64,000 nucleotides of DNA from Pseudomonadota bacterium (lineage in GTDB: Bacteria; Pseudomonadota; Gammaproteobacteria; Steroidobacterales; Steroidobacteraceae), in NCBI GenBank assembly GCA_023457495.1, contig JAEWLQ010000085.1, positions 91,679 to 155,678 on the forward strand, given 5' to 3'. The notes below the pieces were generated by a model that did no database searches, was not told the origin of the DNA, and worked only from the letters and a program-made list of their open reading frames with translations. Shown here in pieces: positions 46,127 to 54,385 of this stretch. Position 1 is the first letter of the stretch. Each line of letters starts with the position of its first letter. A program made the translations under genes and the position numbers.

Positions 46127-47566
46127 TCAGTAAGCCCGATCCGTCTTGATCACGGTCACCACCGTGGCCAGGAGGATCTGCAGGTCCAGCAACGGCGACC
46201 AGTTGCGCATGTACTCGAGATCGAACAGGACGCGGGCTTCCATGTCTTCGACGCGTGCCGTCTCGCCACGACATCCGCGTACTTGCGCGAGACCCGTGAT
46301 GCCCGGCAAGACCTTGTGCCTAACCATGTACCGTTTGATCAGCTTGCGGTATTCCTCGTTGTGAGCCACCGCATGTGGGCGGGGTCCTACGAGACTCATG
46401 GTGCCCTGAAGAACATTGATGAGCTGCGGCAGTTCATCGAGCGACCAGCGCCGCAGGATGCGTCCGACGGGCGTGACGCGCCGGTCGTTGCGACCCGCCT
46501 GGCGGATACGCGCGCCGTTTTCACACACCGTCATCGTGCGGAATTTGTAGACGTCGATCTCGCGGCCATCGAGTCCGTAGCGCCGCTGGCGAAACAGCAC
46601 GGGACCGGGTGAGCTGCGCCGCACGGCGATCGCGATCGCCAGCAGCAGCGGCGAGATGACGACGATGCCGATGCTCGCGATGACCACGTCCATGAGCCGC
46701 TTGACCAGTCCGCGGTAGCCGTGGAATGGCGTCTCGCACATCGCGACCACCGGCAAGCCGAGGATCTCGCTCGTGCGCTGCTGGATGACGTCGAAGCCCG
46801 TCACGTCGGGCACGTAGTAGATGGACGCGGTGGTGTCGCCCAACTCGTGCACCAGCTCGCGCATGCGGCTCACCTGCCCGGGCGGAATCGCGATGAAGAT
46901 CACGTCGATATTGCGGGTGTTCACGAACGAGGCGACGTCGCCGAAGGTGCCCAGCAACTGCGCATGCTTCGCGCAACCGAGCCGGTCGCTGCCGCGGTCG
47001 TCGAAGAATCCGGCGACCATCATGCCGAGCTCGTGGTGTTGCGCGAGTCGGCGGGTCAGCTCCATGCTCGCCTGCGTGCAGCCGACGATGATGGCGCGGC
47101 GCGCGTGGGTGGCATCCATGAGCAGCGCGCGCGTGATCGTCTGCAACAGCAGCGTGAGACCCACCAGGAGCACCGGCGTGACGAGCACCCACGTGACGAT
47201 GACTCTGCGTGAAAACGTTTCGGAATATTTCGTGACGTAGCCGAGGGCGAGCAGCACGGCGACCAGCACCGCCCAGCGGAACAGCAGATTCGTGGAAAGC
47301 TCGAGCCGGCTCGAGACGATCTGGTGCGACTGATTGTGCGGCGGCAGAACCGCCAACGTCGCCATCGCCGCAAGGATGGACAACACCACGAAGGGTTTGT
47401 CGTACTCCACGCCGAACAGAGCGCACAGCGGGTAGAACATGACGCCCGCGAGCACCGCCGGCAGCGCATCCATGAGCCACAACAGCACCGGCGCCACCAG
47501 GGAAGTGCCGCGTTTGAAGATGATGGGCTGGCTGACCTGGTACGGGTACTGGTACTCGTGGCTCAT
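46127..47566 (-). CDS. Undecaprenyl-phosphate sugar-1-phosphate transferase (WcaJ/GumD-like)
   Basis: The ~479-residue polyisoprenyl-phosphate hexose-1-phosphate transferase begins repeat-unit synthesis on undecaprenyl phosphate. It has four N-terminal transmembrane segments and a Rossmann-like middle domain (ARRAIIVGCTQASMELTRRL). A fifth hydrophobic segment (IASIGIVVISPLLLAIAIAV) precedes the catalytic domain with DVYKFRTMTV, WSLDELPQLINVLQGTMSLV and GPRPHAVAHN. Family members of this length usually transfer glucose 1-phosphate. ATG at 47566 (MSHEYQYPYQ) follows a terminator for the upstream gene; a longer frame would include that hairpin. It starts the second EPS unit. Confidence 0.88.
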   Translation of the reverse strand: MSHEYQYPYQVSQPIIFKRGTSLVAPVLLWLMDALPAVLAGVMFYPLCALFGVEYDKPFVVLSILAAMATLAVLPPHNQSHQIVSSRLELSTNLLFRWAVLVAVLLALGYVTKYSETFSRRVIVTWVLVTPVLLVGLTLLLQTITRALLMDATHARRAIIVGCTQASMELTRRLAQHHELGMMVAGFFDDRGSDRLGCAKHAQLLGTFGDVASFVNTRNIDVIFIAIPPGQVSRMRELVHELGDTTASIYYVPDVTGFDVIQQRTSEILGLPVVAMCETPFHGYRGLVKRLMDVVIASIGIVVISPLLLAIAIAVRRSSPGPVLFRQRRYGLDGREIDVYKFRTMTVCENGARIRQAGRNDRRVTPVGRILRRWSLDELPQLINVLQGTMSLVGPRPHAVAHNEEYRKLIKRYMVRHKVLPGITGLAQVRGCRGETARVEDMEARVLFDLEYMRNWSPLLDLQILLATVVTVIKTDRAY

Positions 47567-47604
47567 CGGCAGTCGCACTTCCCTTATGCTTATGAACGAC
47601 GAGA

Positions 47605-47637
47605 ATAAAAAAAGGCCGGCGTCGTTGACGCCGGCCT
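47605..47637 (-). terminator. Rho-independent terminator between the two EPS units
   Basis: A perfect 11-bp stem (AGGCCGGCGTC, 47613-47623, with 47627-47637), a 3-nt loop and seven T residues on the minus strand lie 61 bases past the pectate-lyase-like gene. It divides the EPS locus into two units. Confidence 0.92.
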
Positions 47638-47697
47638 GAACCATCGCTCCCTGCCACCCGACGATTACACGTCGGGGGTCGCTCTCCTACTTCGTCG

Positions 47698-49104
47698 TCA
47701 TTGCACTGACACCGACGGAGGCGCCGAGGGGCTTGCCGTCTGCACCGTGCCGCATACCGCGGCATCCAGCGAATTGAGCCAGTTCTCGAGGTTCGTGTAG
47801 CCATTCGACGCCACCGTGGTGGCACTCGACGGCAGCGTGAGACGGCGCGTGTTGCGCGCGATCGTCGGCCAGCCGCCCGCATTGAGATTGCAACGCGAGG
47901 TGCCGTTCGAGGCCACGCAGTTGATGATGCGGCCGTTGCGATTGCGAACCGAGCCCACGATGCGCTTGTCGACGCTGTCGCGATCCGCGGGGCGCGCGCC
48001 GGCGTTGCGCAGCACGCGGTCGTACACCGCGTTGTTCGCGGTCGAACGCGCGGTGAATCCCGTGTTCCACACCGGCGGGCTCGTCACCATCATTCCCGAG
48101 AACTGCGTGCCGGTGAACTGCAGCAGCTGCGAGGCGGTCGAGCCGCTCTCCGGCGCGTGGTTGTCGGCCTGGTGCACGCGGCCCGACGAGGCCAGCGCGT
48201 ATTCGCCGCTGGTGCGCACGTAGATAGGCCGCGTGTTGCGGGTGAAGTTCGGCCCGCGCAGGAACACGTTACCCACGACCGAGCTGTTCGTCTGCCGGCC
48301 GCTCGCGCTCTGCAGGTCCACGTCCATGTTGGCGCGGTTGTAGACCACGTTGTTCGCGAACACGAGATTGCGTGCGCGCGAGAGCGGATTGCGCTCGACG
48401 ATGTGCGCGAACAGGTTACCGACCACCGTCACGCGGCCCTGGCCGGAATTGCTGCCGAGGATGAGGCCATAGCCGTGACGCTCGATCGCGCTGCCGTCGT
48501 CGGTCGGATGGATCGATTGATCCAGCGGCTCGGCGAAGATGTTGTTGCTGAGCGTGATGTTGTCGTAGTTGCCCCAGACGCTCGCGATCTCGTCGATCGC
48601 CCAGCTGAACGAGCAGTGGTCGATGACGACGTTGGTCACCGGCTTCGTGTCGCTGCCTTCGATCTTGAGCGCATCGCGGTTCGACGGATCCGGACCGTTC
48701 GCATCGTCGCCGACGCGGATGCGCAGATGCTGGACCAGGACGTGCGACGCCTGGATGCGCAGCGCGGCGCCGCGCAGCAGGATGCCGGGCGACGGCGCGG
48801 TCTGGCCGGCGATCGTCAGGTTGTTGTTGCGAACCATGAGATCGCTGGTGAGACGGATCGTGCCCGAGACCTCGAACACGCACACGCGCGGTCCCGACGC
48901 ATCGATACAGGCCTTCAGCGAGCCCGAGCCCGACGCGTTGAGATTCGTCACGCGGTGCACCGTGCCACCACGGCCCGCGGGCGTGTCGATGCCGAATCCG
49001 GCGGCGCCCGGGATCACCGGCAGCGCCTGCGCGGCGATCGCACCCAGCGAGATCGTTGCGGCCGCTAACAACTTCATCTTGGTCCGGACACTAGCAAGCT
49101 TCAT
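47698..49104 (-). CDS. Secreted pectate-lyase-like parallel beta-helix protein (PL1-type)
   Basis: The 468-residue protein has a signal peptide (cleavage near AQA-LP). GAAGFGIDTPAGRGGTVHRV with TNLNASGSGSLKACI is the common opening of PL1-like beta-helix lyases. Repetitive helix turns follow (TNVVIDHCSFSWAIDE, NITLSNNIF, NLVFANNVVYNR). Catalytic residues by position could be in DHCSFSW and SAIERHGYGL, but I cannot assign them safely. The family cleaves pectate or related polyuronates. In an EPS locus it may trim or release the cell's own polymer. It follows the fibronectin-domain lipoprotein by 47 bases and ends at the strong terminator. Confidence 0.82.
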   Translation of the reverse strand: MKLASVRTKMKLLAAATISLGAIAAQALPVIPGAAGFGIDTPAGRGGTVHRVTNLNASGSGSLKACIDASGPRVCVFEVSGTIRLTSDLMVRNNNLTIAGQTAPSPGILLRGAALRIQASHVLVQHLRIRVGDDANGPDPSNRDALKIEGSDTKPVTNVVIDHCSFSWAIDEIASVWGNYDNITLSNNIFAEPLDQSIHPTDDGSAIERHGYGLILGSNSGQGRVTVVGNLFAHIVERNPLSRARNLVFANNVVYNRANMDVDLQSASGRQTNSSVVGNVFLRGPNFTRNTRPIYVRTSGEYALASSGRVHQADNHAPESGSTASQLLQFTGTQFSGMMVTSPPVWNTGFTARSTANNAVYDRVLRNAGARPADRDSVDKRIVGSVRNRNGRIINCVASNGTSRCNLNAGGWPTIARNTRRLTLPSSATTVASNGYTNLENWLNSLDAAVCGTVQTASPSAPPSVSVQ

Positions 49105-49151
49105 TTGGGAAATCCCCTCGGAAAAAAGGAAGTCAGTCGTCAGATTCGAAG

Positions 49152-49976
49152 TCAGATCGACTTCTGGACGGCAATCGACGGCGTGCCTTCGAGTCCATTG
49201 GCATTCACCGCGCTGACGGCGAAATACCAGACGCCGCTTTCGAGCGAGGTGATCGTGTAGGAGGTCGCATTCGGATCCTCGATGTACACGCTGTTGTCGA
49301 GATCCTCGGCGGTGCGGCCGTACAGGATGCGATAACCCGCGAGATCATCGAGCGGCGAGCCATCCATCTTCGACGGCGGCGTGACCCACTGGATCGCGGC
49401 GCCGCCGGCGACGGCGGTGCCCGCCGCGGACACGACGATCGTGAACGGGGCGATGGACGCCTGCGCGGATCCGTCGGCGACGGTCACCGTGATCGACTCG
49501 TGCGAACCGACATCGCCAGCACCCGGCGTGCCCGAGATGCGGCCCGTGGCCGGATCCAGAGTGGCCCAGGGCGGCAGATTGCCGGCCGTGAACGTCAATT
49601 CGTCGCCATCCGTATCGTCGGCGATCGGCTGGAACTGGTACAGCGCGCCGACGATGGCGTTGCCGCCTGCCGTGCCGGTGATCGTCGGCGCGGCGTTTCC
49701 GGCTGCGCCCGGCGCCGGGGTCGGGGTCGGGCTCGGAGTCGGAGCCGGAGTAGGAGCCGGAGTCGAACCGGGATCCGGTGTGGGTGCCGGAGTCGGCGAA
49801 GGGCTCGGCGTCGGTGACGGCGTTTCCACCGGCGCTGCCACCGGAGGAGGACTGACCGACGAACCACCGCCCTCGGCACCGCTGGCGCTGCCTCCGCCTC
49901 CGCCGCAACCATTGCACAGTGCGATGACCGCCGCGGGTAGGAGTGCTCTTACGAAAATGCGCGCATTGAATTGCAT
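49152..49976 (-). CDS. Lipoprotein with putative Ig and fibronectin III domains
   Basis: A 274-residue protein. It has a signal peptide with a probable lipidated Cys24 (the lipobox CNGC is not canonical) and a Gly/Ser start. A ~70-residue Pro/Thr/Ser linker (about residues 45-90) is followed by an Ig-like putative cell-surface domain (LYQFQPIADDTDGDELTFTA, LPPWATLDPATGRISGTP) and a C-terminal fibronectin III-like domain (LAGYRILYGRTAEDL, SGVWYFAVSAVNANGLEG). It is probably an outer-membrane protein that holds or binds polysaccharide, given its place among EPS genes and directly upstream of the pectate-lyase-like gene. No catalytic motif is seen. Confidence 0.82.
   Translation of the reverse strand: MQFNARIFVRALLPAAVIALCNGCGGGGGSASGAEGGGSSVSPPPVAAPVETPSPTPSPSPTPAPTPDPGSTPAPTPAPTPSPTPTPAPGAAGNAAPTITGTAGGNAIVGALYQFQPIADDTDGDELTFTAGNLPPWATLDPATGRISGTPGAGDVGSHESITVTVADGSAQASIAPFTIVVSAAGTAVAGGAAIQWVTPPSKMDGSPLDDLAGYRILYGRTAEDLDNSVYIEDPNATSYTITSLESGVWYFAVSAVNANGLEGTPSIAVQKSI
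49711..49835. repeat. Low-complexity Pro/Thr linker repeat
   Basis: Near-repeats of GGAGTCGGAGCC-like units encode the Pro-Thr/Ser linker of the lipoprotein. Length variation between strains would be expected. Confidence 0.7.
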
Positions 49977-50404
49977 CTGTCGGAATCCTCCGTCGAGCCC
50001 CGTCGTGAACAGGAGGCGATTTAGGACTCCGCGTGCAAATGTTTCACCCCATTAGAAAAAAAGTGCGCAAGCACCCCCTCGTCTGCGGATCGCGACAAGT
50101 GAAATAATTCAAATGGTTACGCCAAGTGAGCGCTACCGCGCCCCGGAAGAAACGTGAAAGCCGTCGCGGGTCGGTGCCGGGTGAGAAATCGCTGAGTTAG
50201 CGTGTCGGCGGGCGGACTACGCGCGCGCCCGGATTGAATCGGGCCTATCGCAAATGGATGCGCGCGCCCGCGGGCCGTGACGGGCGCCACGGCGACTGGC
50301 TGAGAGTGCGTTGAGAAATGGCCGAAGCCCCGCGGCTACGCGCCCGCGGGGGAAGCTAACTCAGCGATTTCTCACCCGGCACCAACTTCTTCGGCACCTA
50401 CTTC
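49977..50404. other. Intergenic region with 211-bp inverted-repeat element (50173-50383)
   Basis: This 428-bp gap between the AlgD-type gene and the fibronectin lipoprotein holds a perfect 29-bp inverted repeat (50173-50201 and 50355-50383) around a GC-rich 153-bp centre. It lies 21 bases past the AlgD stop. It could be a miniature inverted-repeat element or a long RNA hairpin at the mRNA 3' end. The remainder (49977-50170) is relatively AT-rich, suiting a promoter for the lipoprotein gene. No coding sequence is seen. Confidence 0.75.
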
Positions 50405-51853
50405 CTACCAGCAGATGCCTTCGTAACCGCAGCGAAGGTCGGCGCGGTTGGGGAGGTTCACGAGGTCGAGAACGATCTGGTCGTCGCGGACGCGTTCGGC
50501 CAGGGCCTCGTTGAGCGCGGGGCGCTGGAGGCCGACGAGGATGATCTGGGAGGGATCGATCATGTCGCCGATGTTCGCGCGCAGCAGCGTGGCGAGATGC
50601 GGGATGTGCGCGTCGATGTAGCTGCGGTTCGCGCCGAGCAGGCGCGACATGTGCACTTCCGGATCGTAGATGCGCAGTTCGCAGCCCTCTCCTAACAACT
50701 GCTTGGCCACCATCACCAGCGGACTCTCGCGCAGATCATCGGTGCCGGTCTTGAACGACAGGCCCAGCATCCCGATCCGCGGACGGCCGAGCTTGAGGAT
50801 CTGCGACACCGCGTGTTCGATGTGCAGGCGGTTGCTCGGCAGCAGGCTCGCCAGCATCGGCACTTCGATATCGTGCCGCTTCGCGATCGTCGTGAGCGCC
50901 CGCAGGTCCTTCGGCAGGCACGATCCGCCGAATGCGAATCCCGGCTTGAGGTACGCCGGAGAAATATTGAGCTGCGTGTCCGCGCAGACGAGTCGCATCA
51001 CCTCGTGCGAGTCGATTCCGAGCGCCTGCGATATGCGGCCTATCTCGTTGGCGAACGTGATCTTGAGCGCATGAAACGCGTTGCAGCTCATCTTGAGCGC
51101 CTCGGCCACGCGCACGTCGGTGGTCAGGAAGCGCACCGGCAGGTGCGCGAACACCTCGCGGACGCTTTCGATCGCCGCCTCGCAGCTGCCGCCGACGATG
51201 GTATACGGCGGATGATCGTAATCGCGGATCGACGAGCCCTCGCGCAGGAACTCCGGCTGGAAACACAGCCCGAAATCGCGCCCGGATTTCTTGCCACTCG
51301 ACTGCTCGAGCAGCGGCTCTATCTTCTCCTCGGTCGTCCCGGGCTGCACCGTCGAGCGGATCACGATCGTATGGAAGTCGCGCTTGTCGCGCAGCGCCTT
51401 GCCGATTTGCTCGGTCAGCCGCAGGATCGCGGTGAGATTCTGGCTGCCGTTCGCCGCGGACGGCGTCCCCACGCAGATGAACGACAACTCCGTGTCAGCG
51501 ATCGCACGCGCCGCATCGTCGGTCACGACGACCCGGCCCGAGTCCACCACGTCGCGCATGAGCTCCTGGATGCCGTCTTCCAGGATGGGCGACTTGCGCG
51601 CGCGGATCAGGTCGAGTTTCGTCGGATCGATGTCGCACCCGACCACCTGGTGCCCGTCGCGCGCGAGGCACGCGAGCGACACGGCGCCGACGTAGCCCAG
51701 GCCGAAGACGCTGATGCGCTTGGGCTTGATCGTCCGACGACGCAACTCACCTTCGCCGGGCTCGACCTCCCGGGCACCTGGATTGGCAAAGGGCGCCGCG
51801 CCACGGGCGGCAATTTCCGGCGAACCCGTCGCCGCGCCGTCAGTAGTAAGCAC
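50405..51853 (-). CDS. GDP-mannose/UDP-glucose 6-dehydrogenase (AlgD-like)
   Basis: The protein is a nucleotide-sugar 6-dehydrogenase of ~482 residues (or 446 from TTG at 51745). Motifs are RISVFGLGYVGAVSLACLAR (NAD site), CVGTPS, STVQPGTTEEKIEPLLEQ, ALKMSCNAFHALKITFANEI and FAFGGSCLPKDLRALT with catalytic Cys312. The last pattern and general layout are closest to GDP-mannose dehydrogenases, which make GDP-mannuronic acid for alginate; UDP-glucose dehydrogenases are the alternative. GTG at 51853 overlaps the kinase gene's end but gives an N-terminal extension of ~45 residues. TTG at 51745 with GAAGG upstream fits the family length better. Confidence 0.85.
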   Translation of the reverse strand: MLTTDGAATGSPEIAARGAAPFANPGAREVEPGEGELRRRTIKPKRISVFGLGYVGAVSLACLARDGHQVVGCDIDPTKLDLIRARKSPILEDGIQELMRDVVDSGRVVVTDDAARAIADTELSFICVGTPSAANGSQNLTAILRLTEQIGKALRDKRDFHTIVIRSTVQPGTTEEKIEPLLEQSSGKKSGRDFGLCFQPEFLREGSSIRDYDHPPYTIVGGSCEAAIESVREVFAHLPVRFLTTDVRVAEALKMSCNAFHALKITFANEIGRISQALGIDSHEVMRLVCADTQLNISPAYLKPGFAFGGSCLPKDLRALTTIAKRHDIEVPMLASLLPSNRLHIEHAVSQILKLGRPRIGMLGLSFKTGTDDLRESPLVMVAKQLLGEGCELRIYDPEVHMSRLLGANRSYIDAHIPHLATLLRANIGDMIDPSQIILVGLQRPALNEALAERVRDDQIVLDLVNLPNRADLRCGYEGICW

Positions 51854-52694
51854 TTTCGTTGCGTTCCTTGGAGCGGTTGAGCGCGACGCCGAGCAGATTC
51901 ATCTCGGCGAGGATTTCCTTGGCGCCGCGCAACATCGCGCGGCCGCTCTTTCCCTCGGACACCACCAGCAGCAGCGAATCGAACTGCGGCGCGAAGGCGA
52001 GCACGTCGTCCGACGCAAGCAGCGGCGGCATGTCGTAGATCACGATGCGGCGCGGGACCTCGCGCTCGAGCGCCGCGGTGAATTCGGACATCCGCGGGCT
52101 GTTGAGGAATTCCGAGGAATGCTGGAACGCACGCGCGTTCGGCACCACGCCGAGCCGTTCCGACTGCAGGTTGTAAACCACCTCTTCGAGCTCGGCCTTG
52201 CCCAGCAGATAGTCGGACAGGCCCTTCTCGAAGCTCATGCCGAGGTAGTTGGCGACCTGCGGCCGCTGCAGGTCGAGATCGACCAGGAACACCCAGGTAT
52301 TCACGTCCTGGGACAGCGCCAGCGCCAGGTTGATCGCGGTCAGCGTCTTGCCCTCGCCCACCGACATGCCGGACACGGCGATCGAGCTCCACTTGTGCAT
52401 GTCGAGACGCCGCATGACGCGGGTGCGCAGGATCTTGAAGGCGCGCAGCGCCGCGGTATCGGACACGGCGGGCAACACGCACTGCCGCTCCATCGCCCGC
52501 GCATCCACGCTCGCGGTGCGAAAGCGACGCGCCTGCTGAACTTCCGCCGGCTGGGCGCTCACCCGCCGCGGGCGCTGACGCATGTTGGAAGACTCGATCG
52601 CGTTCGGGCGCTCGGAGCCGGGTATCTGTCGCTCCGCGACGGGCGCACTGCCGGTGAAGTTTCGGCGGATGGCGTCTTCGATCGGTGTACCCAT
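51840..52694 (-). CDS. Polysaccharide tyrosine autokinase (CpsD/Wzc cytoplasmic domain-like)
   Basis: The 284-residue cytoplasmic BY-kinase has Walker A GMSVGEGKTLTAINLA, Walker A' VFLVDLDLQRP and Walker B IVIYDMPPLL. Partnered with the Wzz-type protein upstream it controls chain length by cyclic autophosphorylation. Most such kinases end with a cluster of tyrosines; here only two remain at the very C-terminus (NESAYY). The N-terminal ~80 residues are disordered. The start at 52694 (MGTPIEDAIRR) is chosen over an upstream ATG whose frame runs into the Wzz gene's end. It is transcribed between the Wzz and AlgD genes. Confidence 0.87.
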   Translation of the reverse strand: MGTPIEDAIRRNFTGSAPVAERQIPGSERPNAIESSNMRQRPRRVSAQPAEVQQARRFRTASVDARAMERQCVLPAVSDTAALRAFKILRTRVMRRLDMHKWSSIAVSGMSVGEGKTLTAINLALALSQDVNTWVFLVDLDLQRPQVANYLGMSFEKGLSDYLLGKAELEEVVYNLQSERLGVVPNARAFQHSSEFLNSPRMSEFTAALEREVPRRIVIYDMPPLLASDDVLAFAPQFDSLLLVVSEGKSGRAMLRGAKEILAEMNLLGVALNRSKERNESAYY

Positions 52695-52723
52695 GAGTGG
52701 TCTCGCTTGCTGAAGGAAAATTG

Positions 52724-54373
52724 CTAGATGAAATTCTTGATCGCCGTGAACACGATCCACACGCCCACGACGCCGCTAGCGCTCGCCGCCGCGAAGCGCC
52801 ACGCGCTGCGCCGCCGGGACCGGGAATTGCGGATGGTGGGAATCGCCACCAGCGGCGATACGTTGAGCAGGTCGCGCACGTCGCGCGCGCCCCGCACCTT
52901 CGGATCGAGCGCCTCGGCGGCGACGGTGATGGTGAGACCCAGCGCCAGGGCGGCGACGAGGCCGATCAGCAGGATCGCGAGCCGCTGCGGCTTGCTGGGC
53001 ACGCTCGGCAACATCGGCGACTGGATCAGCCGGAATTCGTCGGCGCGGCCACCGACAATCGCGGCCTCGCTGACCTCCGCGTCCATCTGCCGGTTGAGCA
53101 GCTGTTCGTACTTCTCTCTTGCGATGGCCAGGTCGCGCGTGGCATTCGCGTATTCGCGCTCGACCTGCGGCGCGGCCGTGACGTTGCGTTCGATCCCCGC
53201 GAGCTTGGCGCGCAGTCCCGCGCTCTGCGCGGAGAGGCTCGCGAGCTGGCTGTCGATCGCATTGATCTGCGTGCGCAGCTGCATGCCCATCGGGGTTCCG
53301 TCGGACATGTTCACGTCGGCGCGCTCGCCGCTGGCGATGCGCGCTTCCAGCGTATCGATGTCGCGCTGCAGGCGGCGGATATCCGGGTGCTCCTCGCCAT
53401 AACGCTGCCGTGACTCGGCGAGCGTGGCGCGCTTCGCGTTGAGCTGTGAGCGCAGGCTGCTCCCGCCACTCGCACTGCTTCCGAACTTGAGGCTGTCGAT
53501 CTGCCGGCGCAGGGCCACCATGTCCGGATGGCTCTCGTCGTAGGTCGAGCGCATGCGCGCGTACTGATCCTCGAGCTGGCGCACGCTGCCCGCGTCTGGT
53601 CCCTGCGCGCGCGCGGTCTCGAGCTGGGCCGCGAGGAACACGCGCTCCTGGCGGAGGCTCCGCTGCTGCACTTCGATCTGCTGCAGCTGGCTCTCCACCC
53701 TGTCCATCATCGTCATGTTGACTTCGGTGAGCTCGGGGAGCTGCCCGTAGTTGGCCCGCTTGAACTCGGCGAGCTTGCCCTCGAGCGAGGCCACGTGCGT
53801 GCGAAGGCGCTCCGCTTCCTTCGAATAGAACTCCGCGGCGTTCGAGGCGCGGCCCTGTCGCTGGCGCCGATGCTCGGCGAGGAACGCGGCGACCAGCCAC
53901 TGCGCGCCCTTCTGCGCCTTCTCGGGCACCTGGTTGTCGTACGACAGCGTGAACGCGTCGACGACTTCGCGCTCGCGGCCGGTGCGCGGATCGAGGATGG
54001 GCGTGGTCACGATCTGCACGTTGATGTCGCGACGCATGCGCTTGAGCGCAGCCGTCTCGTTTTCCTCGAAGTCCGGCTCCAGGTTGTGCTCGGCCTGGAG
54101 CTTCCGCAGGTTGGTGTCGGTCAGGACGATGCCCTTGAGGTTCTGCACGTACTGATCCGCGTAACTCGAATCCGCGTTGGTGCCGGCGAGCGACTGCGCG
54201 CTCGACGGCTCGTCGATCTCCACCAGCGCCGATGAGGTGTAGATGTCGGGCAGCGTCAGCGCCAGCAGCACTGCCAGCACGGCGATCGGGATCGCGATGC
54301 CGAGCAGCAGCGCGCGGCGTCGCGCGATCGCGTGTAGATAGTCCGAGAACTCAGGAGGTGCGGGAGAACTCAT
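52724..54373 (-). CDS. Polysaccharide co-polymerase (Wzz/GNVR domains)
   Basis: The 549-residue inner-membrane protein has a transmembrane segment near residues 22-41 (LLLGIAIPIAVLAVLLALTL), a Wzz domain (YTSSALVEIDEPSSAQSL) and a long periplasmic coiled coil. A GNVR-type motif region precedes the second transmembrane helix (APQVEREYANATRDLAIARE; AILLIGLVAALALGLTITVA), and a short cytoplasmic tail follows. It sets chain length together with the separate autokinase downstream (a split Wzc, as in Gram-positive capsules and some Gram-negative EPS systems). A final hydrophobic segment near the C-terminus (VVGVWIVFTAI) is unusual. Confidence 0.87.
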   Translation of the reverse strand: MSSPAPPEFSDYLHAIARRRALLLGIAIPIAVLAVLLALTLPDIYTSSALVEIDEPSSAQSLAGTNADSSYADQYVQNLKGIVLTDTNLRKLQAEHNLEPDFEENETAALKRMRRDINVQIVTTPILDPRTGREREVVDAFTLSYDNQVPEKAQKGAQWLVAAFLAEHRRQRQGRASNAAEFYSKEAERLRTHVASLEGKLAEFKRANYGQLPELTEVNMTMMDRVESQLQQIEVQQRSLRQERVFLAAQLETARAQGPDAGSVRQLEDQYARMRSTYDESHPDMVALRRQIDSLKFGSSASGGSSLRSQLNAKRATLAESRQRYGEEHPDIRRLQRDIDTLEARIASGERADVNMSDGTPMGMQLRTQINAIDSQLASLSAQSAGLRAKLAGIERNVTAAPQVEREYANATRDLAIAREKYEQLLNRQMDAEVSEAAIVGGRADEFRLIQSPMLPSVPSKPQRLAILLIGLVAALALGLTITVAAEALDPKVRGARDVRDLLNVSPLVAIPTIRNSRSRRRSAWRFAAASASGVVGVWIVFTAIKNFI

Positions 54374-54385
54374 GCAATCGTTCCT

